The position numbers were made by a program, and so were the translations under genes. The notes under the pieces were generated by a model. The model ran no database searches and was not told the DNA's origin. It saw only the letters and a list, made by a program, of their open reading frames with translations. From contig NC_088202.1 of NCBI RefSeq assembly GCF_037126465.1, positions 99,045,962 through 99,109,961 on the forward strand: a stretch of 64,000 nt of DNA. The letters run 5' to 3'. This DNA comes from Ornithodoros turicata. Its lineage: Eukaryota > Arthropoda > Arachnida > Ixodida > Argasidae. How positions within the stretch are numbered: the first letter of the stretch is position 1; each line of letters opens with the position of its first letter. Below, piece by piece: positions 45,319 through 56,475 of this stretch.

Positions 45319-46690
45319 TACACCCTTTCCAGTGTAAAAATGGTGTTTGATAACTCACACCTATTTGGGTGTAAAGTCTGTAGGGTGTAAGCAGTTACAC
45401 CCCCTAGAACGGTGTACCTGGTTCGTCCCATTAATGACCGCTGGGAACGTACTAGACAGGGTTTGCCAAGGAAAGTGGCAGATCCCAATGGCAATCAACG
45501 GAAACCTGAGGCTATACTTGTGGTACTTGAGTTACATACAGGTGCACGTCAACAGTAACACCTGTTTAACTCTGGTACCATAAATATATAGCGTCAGGTT
45601 TCTGTGTATCGCTCTCTTAGGCACTGGTCCACCTTTCCTGCGCCACACTGTATATATAGGGTCTTGGTAGTTGGCCTGGGTAAGAAGTCGTCTGGCATCA
45701 TTTGCATATAATTTAATTATATGCAGTTCTAAGTACTGTGCATGATGTTCAGTGCGACACTTAAACACACTGGAGTGCATGGACCATCCTCACAGCACAG
45801 AACGAACAGAAGCTAAAGTGCATAAGTCCCATCGCTGCTAAAATTACAGAAATGCTGTGTGCAGCTGACCCGCCTTTTACACCCCTTTGGGTGTAAAAAG
45901 CAGGTAGAAGGGCGTAAAAAGCAATATACACCTACTTTACACTCAAATGGGTGTTAGACAGTTAAAGGACGACGGAAACGAAAATAGGCTGCAAAGCTAT
46001 TTGCCTCATATCGCGATGCGTACCAAAACAATCCGGAATTCGACTTAGATTTGCGTATATTAGTTGAAACGCCGCCACAATCGCGATATAAAATTCGGCC
46101 GTGGAGCACTCTGAGCCCCTGGTGAGCGTCGCCGCGCCGCCGTAGCAGACCACGGAAGTGACGCACGTTGGCTCTCCTGTTGGAGTTCCTGACTTTCATT
46201 TCGCTTCATTTCATTTGGTGTTTCGGCGTACGTCTAATTCCTACTACGGGGAAAGAACGGAGACGAAGAAGCATGTACGAACCCATCTCTCATAGGATAT
46301 ATTGTCTTCAGACTTCCACGAGATCTCCGAATCAAACATCTTCAGGCGTTATTCAGAACTCGCCGTGTTTGTGCCGGGCAGCCGCACATGGAGCGCGAGA
46401 GATATTTGACGTCACGCGCTCCTCAGATTTTCCCGCAATGCTTGGCGCGCTCCATGGGCGATCGTGTCGAGTGGGCGGCCCAGCGCTCTCGTAATCGTCA
46501 GAAATATGGCCATCCGCACAGCGTACTTGCAAAATACTAGTGGCACCATAATTTTACATAATATTTACACCTTGTTCGATCCCCTTTTTGCAATGGACAA
46601 ATTTCGTTTCCGTTGTCCTTTAAGTGTGGGGTGTAAATTGTGCAATACGCCCTTTTAACACCTAAGAGGTGTGAAATTTTTTAGTGTGTG
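45319..46690. mobile_element. Non-autonomous element with ACACC/GGTGT subrepeats
   Basis: Both ends carry clustered TTACACCC and GGTGTAAA words (45320-45410, 45870-45960 and 46625-46690). The right end read outward, CACACTAAAAAATTTCACACC, resembles the end of the element at 51037-55830. The interior has no coding signal, and part of it (45960-46600) looks unrelated and may be captured sequence. Exact borders and target duplication are unresolved. Confidence 0.45.
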
Positions 46691-47496
46691 CACGATGATC
46701 CATATGCTGCGTACTTCACTTCGCTAAATTTGAAACGAATTCACAAAAACTAACGCAGGTGACCGCTCACGATAGAAGTGCTAAATGACACGGAAAGGTA
46801 AAGACCACAGCACCGAGAACACTACTCCAACAAATGTGACGACGTAAACAAGGCTTGAAGCCTGGAAGCCACAAATTACCAATTTCACAAAACTGTGCAG
46901 CATATTGTAGACCGAGAACTTTAAAATACGTTCCCTCAATGCAGAATCTGAAGATTTCGCATCACCTTCGCCCTGGTTTTCTTTTAAATAATCAATCAAT
47001 CGCATCATCTTCGCCTTCGCACTGCATATTGTTGACATTAGGAGCATTTAGGCTTAGCTTGGACAAGTTGCCGGTTGGATGGCTTGGATTGAATCTGTAA
47101 TCCACTTGGACCCAAACAATCATCCAACCTTACACTTTATACTTTGCGCCAAGTATGGGGAGAGAAATTTCTGTGCGAATAATTGCGGGACGTCTGATGG
47201 CTGCCGCCTCCGTTTGACGCGCTGAATCGGGAGAAATGCATGAGATGATGCTGCTTACGCCCACCTGGCCCAAACATAGCCAACGCACGCCAAGAAAAAA
47301 TAGCGAAAATAGCCAAAAGCGTTTTCATTACTCTGTTCACAAAACCGGGACAGTATGCAACTTGCATATATGGGTTATGAGAAGCGCACAGGCATAAACT
47401 CTTGGTTTATGGGTACATTAGTTCGCTTGTAAACTTGTTCAGGAAGGTGTCGGAAGGAAGGTGTCGGATGGCACAAAGTATTTATTTTATTTTGTT
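46691..47496. other. No recognisable feature
   Basis: Short frames only. AATAGCGAAAATAGCCAAAA words near 47290-47320 relate to a motif that returns at 47830-47930. Confidence 0.35.
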
Positions 47497-47545
47497 TGTT
47501 CCGTGTTAGCGCCGCGAAGCAACTGTGACTATGAGCGGCGACTAA
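47497..47545 (-). mobile_element. Ruka-like SINE tail scrap
   Basis: GTGTTAGCGCCGCGAAGCAA followed by CTGTGACTATGAGCGGCG matches the tail of the 51140-51424 SINE, in the same orientation. About 45 bp remain. Confidence 0.65.
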
Positions 47546-47654
47546 GTCTATACAGAAATTTCTATTTGTCCACAGAGCGAATTTCACGTGAAGAATGTTC
47601 TCAAGCCTCATCTAATACTCTCATAAAATAAAGTTGTTGCTGTTATTCTGTTTC

Positions 47655-47945
47655 CTAAGGTCTTTTTTTCATCAACGTGACTTGGCTGAATATGCGTTCG
47701 ACTGCCGCGTTAGACAGTGGCAAGCAAAGAAGGCTTGCCTGCCACGTGCTTATAAAACGTAAAAGCATTAATAGAGTGTAGGCAATCGTTGTGCGCTGTC
47801 GCCCGAGAGCACGTGGGCGTGAAACGCTGGAATAGCCCAAAAATAGCCAAATAGCCAAGATGAAAAACACCCCGCCAACTGTCACAAAAACTAGCCCAAT
47901 TTGGCGGTTTATAGCCCAATCTGGCAACCCTGATAGAGACCACAA
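47655..47945 (-). pseudogene. hAT transposase dimerisation-domain scrap
   Basis: The C-terminal part of a minus-strand frame reads LLCLPLSNAAVERIFSQVTL, which fits the hAT C-terminal dimerisation signature (L-P-x-S-N-A-x-V-E-R-x-F-S). Upstream residues in the frame do not match, and the 47830-47940 part is the AATAGCC repeat. Thus only about 25 codons of transposase (about 47658-47732) survive. Confidence 0.6.
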
Positions 47946-49840
47946 GCCTTGTTTTCAAGGTGTGGTCTAAAATGATGTGGGGCTACTGCATGTATTCGCT
48001 CCGTGGTGCTCCAGAACGGCAACAGTCAGAAGTCATGAAGATGTTGAAGGTTGTCAGCGCCGTCTCTGACGTTCCTCGAATAAGTTCTAGTTTCTAAAAC
48101 AAATGTGAACACTATGCAAAGGTCGAAAAAAGCTTTACTGTACTCCGCACGACTTTGAAGGTTATCATGATTCTTGCCATGTAGTGAATATAACGTCTAC
48201 AGAATAAAGCTTCTGGTGGTATTCCTTGATCTACACCAAGAAAGAAACGTGAGCACTGGGACATACACGTAGCTGTTACCTGTGAACACGGCATAATGAG
48301 TGTACGGTACAGCTAAAGAGGAAGTGATGAACCATGTCGAGTGCCTCTCGCTCTTATGAGAATGGTGAAGGCGTGACTAGTGTCATTGAGAAAGATGGTG
48401 TTATAAGATGTGAGAATAACGCAATTGTGCGGTGCAAAGCGATTATGGCTGGCTGAAAATCCAATGGAGGATTGCAAAACTGTACTAACCTTACAAGTAA
48501 TATCACAGGAATTAAAAGAGGGAATCCCCTAGGGTAACTCGGGGATAGCGCCCCCATTTTCGAAGAAAATAACTTTTAAAGAAAGGAGGTGGGATACAGA
48601 GGTAAACTTTCCCAGGTGGGTATCCGTAGACCATCTGACAGTTCCCCAAATTGTTTGACTACTGAAATTGCATAACTTCATTAGAAAACACGGACAAAAT
48701 ATTCTAAATGCGCCGCTTTACCCTGAGCGTTGAAGGAAAGCGCCTTGACGATAGGGGGATGTACCGCGAGCTACCGACGAACTTTCGTTGCAAATAATCG
48801 CGCCTCCTGCCACAATCTACGCTGTGCAGGATTCGTGATTAGGATCAGCATTTTGAAAACAGCTGTAACCACTTATATGCGACCTTTTGGTTCCTCAGCG
48901 AAAGTGAGTGACGCACCTCCAGGCGATCAGCAAACTAGTGGGCCACAGTGCGTACACATTATCTTGATCATAGACAGCCAGCGTCTTCTAGCGCTTGAAT
49001 ATGTCGAACATGGCGGAGTTCTTCCTCGGGTCCACTTGAAATACATGTGTTCCACATTATTAGGGTGTCAATGTCTGAGTCAGGACAAGTAACCGCTGGG
49101 ATCTGTCTCCCCGGGCCAGTAATCAACTGTCCCCATACAGGACATGGCAACGTGCGCCTTGATTCTTAGTAAATGGTGGGACACAGCTGTGAGGCACGGA
49201 AAATGTTAGCCACTGGAAGTACTGGATTCGAAGGCCCGGTCTTGACGAGTAATGCTTGCAAGGAACCCTATGTGATGCCAACACTCGGAGCCTCATATCG
49301 GAACGCCCTTTTTAAGAAGTTTCTTTTGGGATACCATACTCTCTTTCGCCAACAAATGTGAGTAAAATATAGTTTATATGGAATACGTAATTGAAAACCT
49401 GCCGATCCAGGCTGTTCTGACAGCATACGGAGGCCGTCAAGATGTTGGACCATCAAGTCTTGAAGACCCGGATCACGGTTGTATTTCCAGCATGGCTAGA
49501 AATGACCTATGTGGGTGGCAGGCAGAGAAAGCTAATTGATACTGCGGTAATTTGATAGAGGTAACTGCGTTTCATGTGACACTCGGTTGTCAGCATGTAG
49601 ATTTGGGTTGTAATGAAATCAAAATGAGTGAAAATTGTGTATGGAAGCTATGCTACGTTTCAGAAACCGTGCACTAAAATTGTACACGAAAATTCTCACT
49701 TGGTTCAGTTCTTTGCGATATATCTCGAAAATAAAATGAAACAACATTTACAGCTGCTCAAGAACAAAAGAACAGCCGCCCTTTTAACATTTCCAATGCC
49801 TATAGCTAGCGCGTGCTAAGCTTTGTGTGTACGGAGGTTC
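47946..49840. other. No recognisable gene or element
   Basis: Nearly 2 kb with short frames only. I saw no terminal repeats and no conserved coding blocks. Confidence 0.35.
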
Positions 49841-49858
49841 GTGTAGTTTCGTAGCAAG

Positions 49859-50079
49859 GTGATTTCACGCCGGATCAGGCAGGGTGGCGTCAAACTGCGT
49901 AGGAAGCGCAATGGTCGAAAAGCCCACGTCTCAATGATAATTCATTAAAAACCACCAATTATTTTCAACTACCTTCAGCGCCAATATGCCTCCTAGGGAC
50001 AAGGCTTTAATATATGTTTGAAAGAAAAAAAATTGGAGAGGTCGACCTGACCACCCTGCCTGATACGGCGTGAAATCAC
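49859..50079. mobile_element. Small MITE with 29-bp terminal inverted repeats
   Basis: GTGATTTCACGCCGGATCAG with GCAGGGTGG (49859-49887) is inverted at 50051-50079 with one mismatch. The 221-bp element is AT-rich inside. The flanks (TTTCGTAGCAAG and, inverted, TATCGTAACAAAG) also look related, so the true element may be slightly longer. Superfamily unknown. Confidence 0.65.
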
Positions 50080-50084
50080 CCAGC

Positions 50085-51036
50085 AGCAGAAACTTTGTTA
50101 CGATACACAGTAGATCACCGTTACAAATAATCTATATAACCGGCTTGCCACAAAAACAATTACGATAGCTACAAAAGTACGCGGGAACCAGTATATTACT
50201 AGGCAAATATAGATTGGATGAGCACTTCGGCAACCTTCTTATTTTGCCGTAAAAAAAGATAAAGCCGTAAACCGCGTTTGCCTAAAGGTCTGGTCGTGTG
50301 TCACACACCATTGGATTGCACAGCATGGAGATTCTTAGATCGCTCAAGCCACTAGATGCAGTCCTTAAACTCTAATTTGTTAACATTCAAATCCAGTCCC
50401 TCAGCTTTTGCAGTCCCTGTGGATCCATGGACAGGCAAGTTGCGAATGTAGCATTTTTCAAGCACCCGAGAACTGGGCTTGAACTGTAAAGGGACTGTCG
50501 CATCCGGAAACCCATCTAAGAAACCGATACCATTGTGTTCGGCAACGGCCAACAGTCCACCTGGCTATTTTTTTCGTTCCAAAAGTGCGCAGATATTAAA
50601 TAACCGAATTTTAAAGATCAGCGCTGCCTCCGCGGCTGCAGAAGCTCCAGCGGTGTGATGGCACTCCGTAGGCGAAGGAGTAAGAGGGCGGCGCTTAGAG
50701 AAGGAAGGGCGCCGTCCAGACTTCCTTCCATTCCTTTTCTCAAAGGCGTGCCATCATTGGCCCGGTTACAGGATGACGTTTTCTCATTTTTCCAGAGAGG
50801 GAATTCGGGATACTCCGGGATAATATCCGTCGTTGGCTCTTGGCATGTATTCCGTCGAATGACAGCGAAACTACAGCAGTATTTAGCGTGGGATTTTCGA
50901 TACCGTGGTCAGTGGTTCGCGAGGAATTATGGTCGACTATTGTTTCGAAATCGACTGCAACGGATGCAAGTGTCCCTTTAAGTATCTAGGTATCGTTTTG
51001 TACGGGTTTGAGCCTGCTCGTTCTTCGTTCTACATG
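50085..51036. other. No recognisable feature
   Basis: The 108-codon frame at 50655-50981 starts in an arginine-rich GC segment and has no motif. Confidence 0.35.
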
Positions 51037-51139
51037 CACAGTAAACTTCCTTTCACACTTTTTCGGTGTAAATGGCTTGTCCCATGGCGTGGCACACCTT
51101 TTTGGTGTTGTCTTTGCACCCGAATTTCTTTTTTGATTG

Positions 51140-51424
51140 CGTGTTAGCGCCGCGAAGCAACTGTGGCTATGAGCGGCGTACAGATGTGGACAGACGGGGA
51201 GAGGACAGCAGGAAGGAGTGGGGGACAGGGGGATTAGTATGCGTCCTGCGCCGACTTCAGAGGGAACTGTGCCGATATTCGTCTGGAAAGTCTTCGGAAA
51301 ACCCAGGGAAAACCTCAGACAGCACAGCCGGTGGTAGGATTCGAACCCACCACCTCCCAGTCTACAGCACGACCTTGCTTACCACCAACGAGCGGACGCC
51401 TTAGCCCACTCAGCCATGCCGCTG
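51140..51424 (-). mobile_element. tRNA-headed SINE, Ruka-like
   Basis: The minus strand starts CAGCGGCATGGCTGAGTGGG (box A) and has GGTGGGTTCGAATCCTACCA (box B) after a long variable-arm region, like a serine/leucine-class tRNA. The body has TGAGGTTTTCCCTGGGTTTT and GCGCAGGACGCATACTAATC, and the tail is GCCGCTCATAGCCACAGTTG...GCGCTAACACGC. The assignment to the tick Ruka family is from memory of that family's tail and needs alignment. Fragments of the same tail occur at 10548 and 47497. Confidence 0.7.
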
Positions 51425-51435
51425 GTTTTACACCC

Positions 51436-51872
51436 TGTTGCGATTCAGCGAGCCACCTGGTTGCATTGCCACGTGCAGCTCAGACTTTCTCGACTCCAGT
51501 GCACCATCGTCCAGACATACCCTTTGTGATCGTCTAGACACACCCTTTATTCCGGGAGGATTATGTCTACGAACAGAGATAAGTCGCCCATTCTTCCCGC
51601 TGACCAGACAGACCTTGGCAGCCGAAACAAGAGAGACGTGGCCTTCTTCCCAAGGATATGGTGGACCGGACCTGACGCGCGAGCGCGACTGTCATTATGT
51701 AAAAGTGACATCAGTTTCCGGTCTGTTTGTTTAAAAGCGCTGGGCTCCAGTAGCTAGTTGTCTATTCTCGTCTACACCTCGAACATGTAATAAACCTCTG
51801 TTGTTGTTGTTGGAGACGGACCCCTGCCTGACTACCTCCGCTACGCTACCATTTGGATCCCGGATCGCAACA
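51436..51872 (+). repeat. 5' LTR of the Gypsy derivative
   Basis: 437 bp, TGTTGCGATTC...GGATCGCAACA. By eye it is identical to the 3' LTR. AATAAA lies near 51789. The target duplication ACCC occupies 51432-51435. Confidence 0.95.
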
Positions 51873-51895
51873 ACTGGTTGGCAGCGCTGGGATGA
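51873..51895 (+). other. Probable primer binding site
   Basis: ACTGGTTGGCAGCGCTGGGA directly follows the LTR and contains TGG, as expected. The cognate tRNA was not assigned. Confidence 0.5.
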
Positions 51896-52076
51896 ACTTC
51901 GCCGAGCCGTAACTTTTGTATGGGTGAGTGTTCTGCATTTTCCGCTCAGATTATAGCCAGACTGTGTGTAGCCAGTAGGCAAAAATCGGATAGGCGCCTT
52001 TGTAGGAAGCGCTGAAGTGTTAACGCGCTACTAAAAGGTTAGGGCAAAAAGGAAAACTAACACTCAAGGGAGAACC

Positions 52077-54206
52077 ATGGATCTAAACAAGTTACGAGTA
52101 CCAGATTTGCTACTTTTGCTCGAGGAATTGGGAGGTAGTGCAGGGCAGGTGAAACGGAAGCCGAAGATCATTGAGCTCATTCAGGGAATTGGAGCAGACA
52201 ATGAGGAACTTCAGGAATGTTGGGAGATGATAGTACAAAGAAAGCAGGACGAGGAAAAGGCTAAGCAGGAGCGCGCCGAAAAAGAAAAACGCGAATACGA
52301 TATGACCTTAAAGAAGATCGAGTTGGAAAGGTTGAAACTTGAAAGAGAAGGAGTCAGTCGCCCCGTGTCAAGAAATGGGGAGAGAGACCAGTTCAAAATC
52401 AAAGACCTCTTGCAACCATACAAAATTGGCGAGGATATTGGTTTGTTTCTGGTCAACTTTGAGAGGACTTGCGAAAAAGTTGGTTTCGAACGCGAGTCCT
52501 GGCCCCATAAGTTGCTAACACTGCTACCATGCGAAGCCGCCGATGTCGTAGCGCGCTTGACTAAAGAAGATGCGGAGAGCTACGATAAGACAAAGTCAGC
52601 TCTTCTAAAAAAGTTTAGGCTTTCCACAGAAGCATTTCGTCAGCGTTTTCGCACATCAGAAAAGAGGGCCGAGCAGTCGTACCCGGAGTTCGCATATAGT
52701 CTCAAAGCCAATCTAGTGGAATGGCTAAAAAGCGCCGAAGTGCACGGAAATCATGACAATGTAATTGAGTGTATAGCGCTCGAACAATTCTATCGTTGCA
52801 TGCCCGAGTCAGCTAGGTTTTGGGTTCAGGACAGATTAAGTAACATGAATGTCCAAAAAGCCGCTGAGCTCGCAGAAGAATATGCAACACGTCGGAAATT
52901 GCAAGATGTAAGGGTGAGTCTCCCCAAAGCGGAGAAAGTAGAGCCTGGAAGTCCGTTCTCTCGCCGACACGCCGAAGGAGGTCAGTCCAACAGAAGGGAA
53001 GCTGGAGGCGAAAGTAGGTTAGCGTCCCCAAAGCCAGAGGACAAAAGAGTGGTAGCTTCCGAGACTGTAAAGGCGTTTGAGACTCAAAGGCAGCGGCTGT
53101 GTTTTGCGTGCAACGAACCTGGACATTATGCAGCTAATTGCCCAAACAAAGTGGCCTTTGCTTATGTCAGTGGCAGGGCACAGGATGCAAAATTGTTAGA
53201 ACCATACGTGCGAAGGATGGTTGTGAACGGCAATCCATGTCAGGTTCTCCGCGATTCCGCAGCTACTGTGGACATGGTTCACCCAGATTGTGTATCTGGA
53301 AGGGATTACACAGGTCGGAGCGCTAGCATTAAGCAAGTGGCAGAAAAGCGCTGCGTACGCCTTCCTATTGCAAGGGTAACCATAAAAGGCCCGTTTGGTG
53401 AACTCAGCACTGAAGCGGTGGTGTCTGAAAATCTTCCTCGGTATTACAGATACATATTTTCTAACGAATCAGAGCAGCAGTTAAGAAAACGAGGTCAGTG
53501 TTTTTCGGGGGAAATGGACAAAGTGGAGACGCCATTAAAAGCACGGCGGCGGAGGAAACGGAAGTGTCGCAATAATCCAGGAAATTCACGCGACCTGGTG
53601 ACATTGGAAAGTAGAGAAGGATTGGATGCCGCGAACAAGGCGAGTGGCAGCACGACTGATGCGGGAAAGGTAGACCAGAGCTTCTGTCGGGAACAGAGAA
53701 ATTGCGCGACCAGCGTAAATCAACAGTGGAATGAGAACAGTGTACTTTTCCCGAATTCTCAAGATGAGCAAAGTCTCCAAAGTATAGATAGAGAGACTTT
53801 GGTGTCGGAGCAGATGAGCGACCCTTCGCTTACAGGTTGGCGCAGTAGCATCAGCAACGGGTTATCAGAGGGAAACATCGCGTTTCATGCAGAATCCGGC
53901 CTGCTGTACAGGCGTTACCAAAGCCGAAAGGGCATGACATTTGATCAGCTTGTTCTCCCGCAAAAGTACCGGACTGAGCAACTACGTATCGCTCACGGTA
54001 ATCCGGACGCAGGACACTTTGGGGCTCGTAGGACTAAGTTACGTCTAACGCAAAAGTATTACTGGCCCGGGTGCTTAAAAGACGTTGACCTATACGTAAG
54101 GTCATGTACCACCTGCCAGCGAACGGGGAAACTTGTAAAAAAAAAGGAGCGTCAAGAAGACAATGCTGACGACCTCTGCCCTGATCGACTGAGTGGGCTC
54201 ATCTGA
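52077..54206 (+). CDS. Fused gag-protease-integrase zinc finger protein of the Gypsy derivative
   Basis: The 709-codon frame is intact. The N-terminus (1-100) is charged and helical, with a K/E-rich coiled-coil stretch. Residues about 106-275 form a Gypsy gag core of the type related to SCAN domains (DLLQPYKIGEDIGLFLVNFE, SYPEFAYSLKANLVEWLK). A CCHC knuckle, CFACNEPGHYAANC, lies at 342-355. A retropepsin-like segment at 380-460 has DSA at the active site (VLRDSAATVDM), where DSG or DTG is expected. Residues 470-575 are low in recognisable motifs and replace RT and RNase H. Residues 620-690 carry an integrase HHCC finger (H640, H647, C677, C680), with no catalytic core after it. It probably supplies capsid-like protein only. 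The start is the first ATG after the LTR, in an AACCATGG context. Confidence 0.85.
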   Translation: MDLNKLRVPDLLLLLEELGGSAGQVKRKPKIIELIQGIGADNEELQECWEMIVQRKQDEEKAKQERAEKEKREYDMTLKKIELERLKLEREGVSRPVSRNGERDQFKIKDLLQPYKIGEDIGLFLVNFERTCEKVGFERESWPHKLLTLLPCEAADVVARLTKEDAESYDKTKSALLKKFRLSTEAFRQRFRTSEKRAEQSYPEFAYSLKANLVEWLKSAEVHGNHDNVIECIALEQFYRCMPESARFWVQDRLSNMNVQKAAELAEEYATRRKLQDVRVSLPKAEKVEPGSPFSRRHAEGGQSNRREAGGESRLASPKPEDKRVVASETVKAFETQRQRLCFACNEPGHYAANCPNKVAFAYVSGRAQDAKLLEPYVRRMVVNGNPCQVLRDSAATVDMVHPDCVSGRDYTGRSASIKQVAEKRCVRLPIARVTIKGPFGELSTEAVVSENLPRYYRYIFSNESEQQLRKRGQCFSGEMDKVETPLKARRRRKRKCRNNPGNSRDLVTLESREGLDAANKASGSTTDAGKVDQSFCREQRNCATSVNQQWNENSVLFPNSQDEQSLQSIDRETLVSEQMSDPSLTGWRSSISNGLSEGNIAFHAESGLLYRRYQSRKGMTFDQLVLPQKYRTEQLRIAHGNPDAGHFGARRTKLRLTQKYYWPGCLKDVDLYVRSCTTCQRTGKLVKKKERQEDNADDLCPDRLSGLI

Positions 54207-54685
54207 TCGCATGGAGTGTAAATTGTTGTAAATTATGATGGTTCCCTAATGTTGTAAAGGTAGGATTTCTCGTACGAGTGATTTACGATTCCTACATCTG
54301 CTTTGAGTGTGACGTTAGTATGATTCCATGAATATAGTAGCAGGATTAAGGGGGATGGAGTGCACATTTGTAAGATAGGTTTTCAGAGTCTGGTGTATAG
54401 TTTGAGTGGTGAGATGTGGATCACTTCTTGTGCGGGAGTTCGGATTGGTGTGTTTGTTCTGTCGTTGCTTTCCGTTGCTGTGTCCCCAGTTCCATTGGAT
54501 GCAGGCCAGAAGTCCAGAGGCTCTAGGCAGAACTACCTCCTGGCAAGTTGCTCGGGAACCGAGCCCGTCGTATGATCAAGGGTGTCATCCGATAAGAAAA
54601 GAACCTAGCCGTCCACTCATCAACTCAGCGGAGCAGCGAAAGGAACTGCTCCCCTTCGTGATGTCCAGGCCGGCGGGGGAGGAGC
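54207..54685 (+). other. 3' non-coding part of the Gypsy derivative
   Basis: No domain is visible. The segment ends in the purine-rich GGCGGGGGAGGAGC that abuts the 3' LTR. It may be the remnant of sequence downstream of integrase. Confidence 0.6.
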
Positions 54686-55122
54686 TGTTGCGATTCAGCG
54701 AGCCACCTGGTTGCATTGCCACGTGCAGCTCAGACTTTCTCGACTCCAGTGCACCATCGTCCAGACATACCCTTTGTGATCGTCTAGACACACCCTTTAT
54801 TCCGGGAGGATTATGTCTACGAACAGAGATAAGTCGCCCATTCTTCCCGCTGACCAGACAGACCTTGGCAGCCGAAACAAGAGAGACGTGGCCTTCTTCC
54901 CAAGGATATGGTGGACCGGACCTGACGCGCGAGCGCGACTGTCATTATGTAAAAGTGACATCAGTTTCCGGTCTGTTTGTTTAAAAGCGCTGGGCTCCAG
55001 TAGCTAGTTGTCTATTCTCGTCTACACCTCGAACATGTAATAAACCTCTGTTGTTGTTGTTGGAGACGGACCCCTGCCTGACTACCTCCGCTACGCTACC
55101 ATTTGGATCCCGGATCGCAACA
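54686..55122 (+). repeat. 3' LTR of the Gypsy derivative
   Basis: 437 bp, identical by eye to 51436-51872, with AATAAA near 55039 and ACCC at 55123-55126. Confidence 0.95.
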
Positions 55123-55832
55123 ACCCGAATGAAGGGTGTTTTCTAATACACCCTTTCATTATGTTTATTCCTCTTAGAACATTCTTATAATGGGCGTTGG
55201 AAAACAAAAACACCGTTAAAAGGGGAGTGTTCTATTGAAAACAGTTTTTAGGATAGAGTTGTTTTTGTGTTTGTAAAATACTCCCTCTCAAATACCTACT
55301 GCAATACAAGCTTCCCCGGCAGCATGCGGAGACGTACAGTTCGACATTCTTGCTTCTATGGCAAGCACAAGGCTGAACACGGCAGACTTCCATCCATTGT
55401 TCCACCGTACAGCCTAAACCGAAGCGCAATGCGTCACAGGCACGCCTCGTTAGCTTGGTAGCTACATTCCTAACATCCTTCCCTGTCAAATACTGTGTTT
55501 TTAGCTCGGGTTATCGTATAATGTGATTGCCTTCTGAGCGGAGCTGTGAGACCAGCATAATTTTTCTCTCACGAAATAAAACACAATTTTCCACACCATA
55601 TTCCCAGTTCAAATGGGGTGTTAAAAGGTGTCTTGGACGTAAACACCACTTTCAACACTTCACTTTACACCCTTAATGATTGGCATTGGATAAAATGTGG
55701 TGTATGTCGATATTACAGCTTTAGTAATGCTCTTCTTGCAACCTTTGCTTCAGTCTGTACGATAGAAAAGGGTGTTTTTATAAGAATACACCTGTTTTGA
55801 GCGAATAAAGGTGTAAAGTGATTTACAGTGTG

Positions 55833-56475
55833 GAGTCAGCTGTCACCACACATTGTATAACCATATATGTTTCGGTGGGGAAAGGGGAAGCTTGGAATAA
55901 AACGATAATTCGCATAAAGGTGATTCTGTTCCTACCAGCGTTCACTGTGCCTATTTTGTCGAGTTTTTAGAATATCGAAATATAATCATTGTCTTTGCGA
56001 CTATACACTTCTAGTACCCACGCCTTCTAGAATTAATTCCGAAGTGTTGGCGCTCCGACAGCGCGGGAAAACGCACATTTTCTTCGACCAACATGCCGAC
56101 ATAACAGCAAATACTGAAGCACCCCCAACGGATCGCCACAGTAGCACCTCCAAGCCGCATTTTCGCAAGCCGCAACAGGTGCTGCAACAGTTTGTGCATG
56201 GAACTAAATGCGTTTTAAAAGGGCTACGCCTTCTTTATACGGCCACCAAAAACCGTTGGCAACCTCTTACAAAACGCTGAAGCTAATTGACGTTCACAAG
56301 CAGCTGTTCAAATATCAGCACTTGTGAAACCGAAACCACTCGCTCCTCCCTAGTGCTTTCTTCGAGGAGCGCACCTGGCGACGAATCCACGAGGTTGCAT
56401 TGCCAGCCCTCTTCGCTCGCTCATTACCCGTTTGCTTTTGCCCGGGCAACTCAGTTGGCATACGCCCTCAGCGGG
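55833..56475 (+). other. Upstream flank and probable 5' UTR of the guanylate cyclase gene
   Basis: The frame leading into the coding exon is open from 56287, but the codons before 56476 look untranslated because a signal peptide starts at 56476. No confident TATA box or transcription start was seen, and a further upstream non-coding exon is possible. Confidence 0.4.

Larger units (their letters stand above)
51436..55122 (+). mobile_element. Young internally deleted Gypsy element (Gmr1-like gag)
   Basis: 3687 bp with two 437-bp LTRs that look identical and an ACCC duplication at each side (51432-51435, 55123-55126). The interior has a primer binding site, one intact open frame, then a GGCGGGGGAGGAGC polypurine tract next to the 3' LTR. 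Reverse transcriptase, RNase H and the integrase core are missing, so it depended on a relative's enzymes. Identical LTRs mean that it inserted very recently. Confidence 0.9.
51037..55832. mobile_element. MITE with GTGTAAA ends, hosting a SINE and an LTR element
   Basis: The left end is CACAGTAAACTTCCTTTCAC. The right end, read outward, is CACACTGTAAATCACTTTAC, a diverged inverted partner. Subterminal GGTGTTTT/AAAACACC palindromes fill both sides. Without its insertions the element is about 0.8 kb. The LTR element entered at ACCC inside an ACACCC subrepeat. A related element lies at 45319-46690. No transposase. Confidence 0.5.

Noticed and set aside
52077..54206. Domesticated SCAN/gag-like host gene
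   Set aside because: It lies between two identical LTRs with a target duplication, so it is a young transposable element, not a domesticated single-copy gene.
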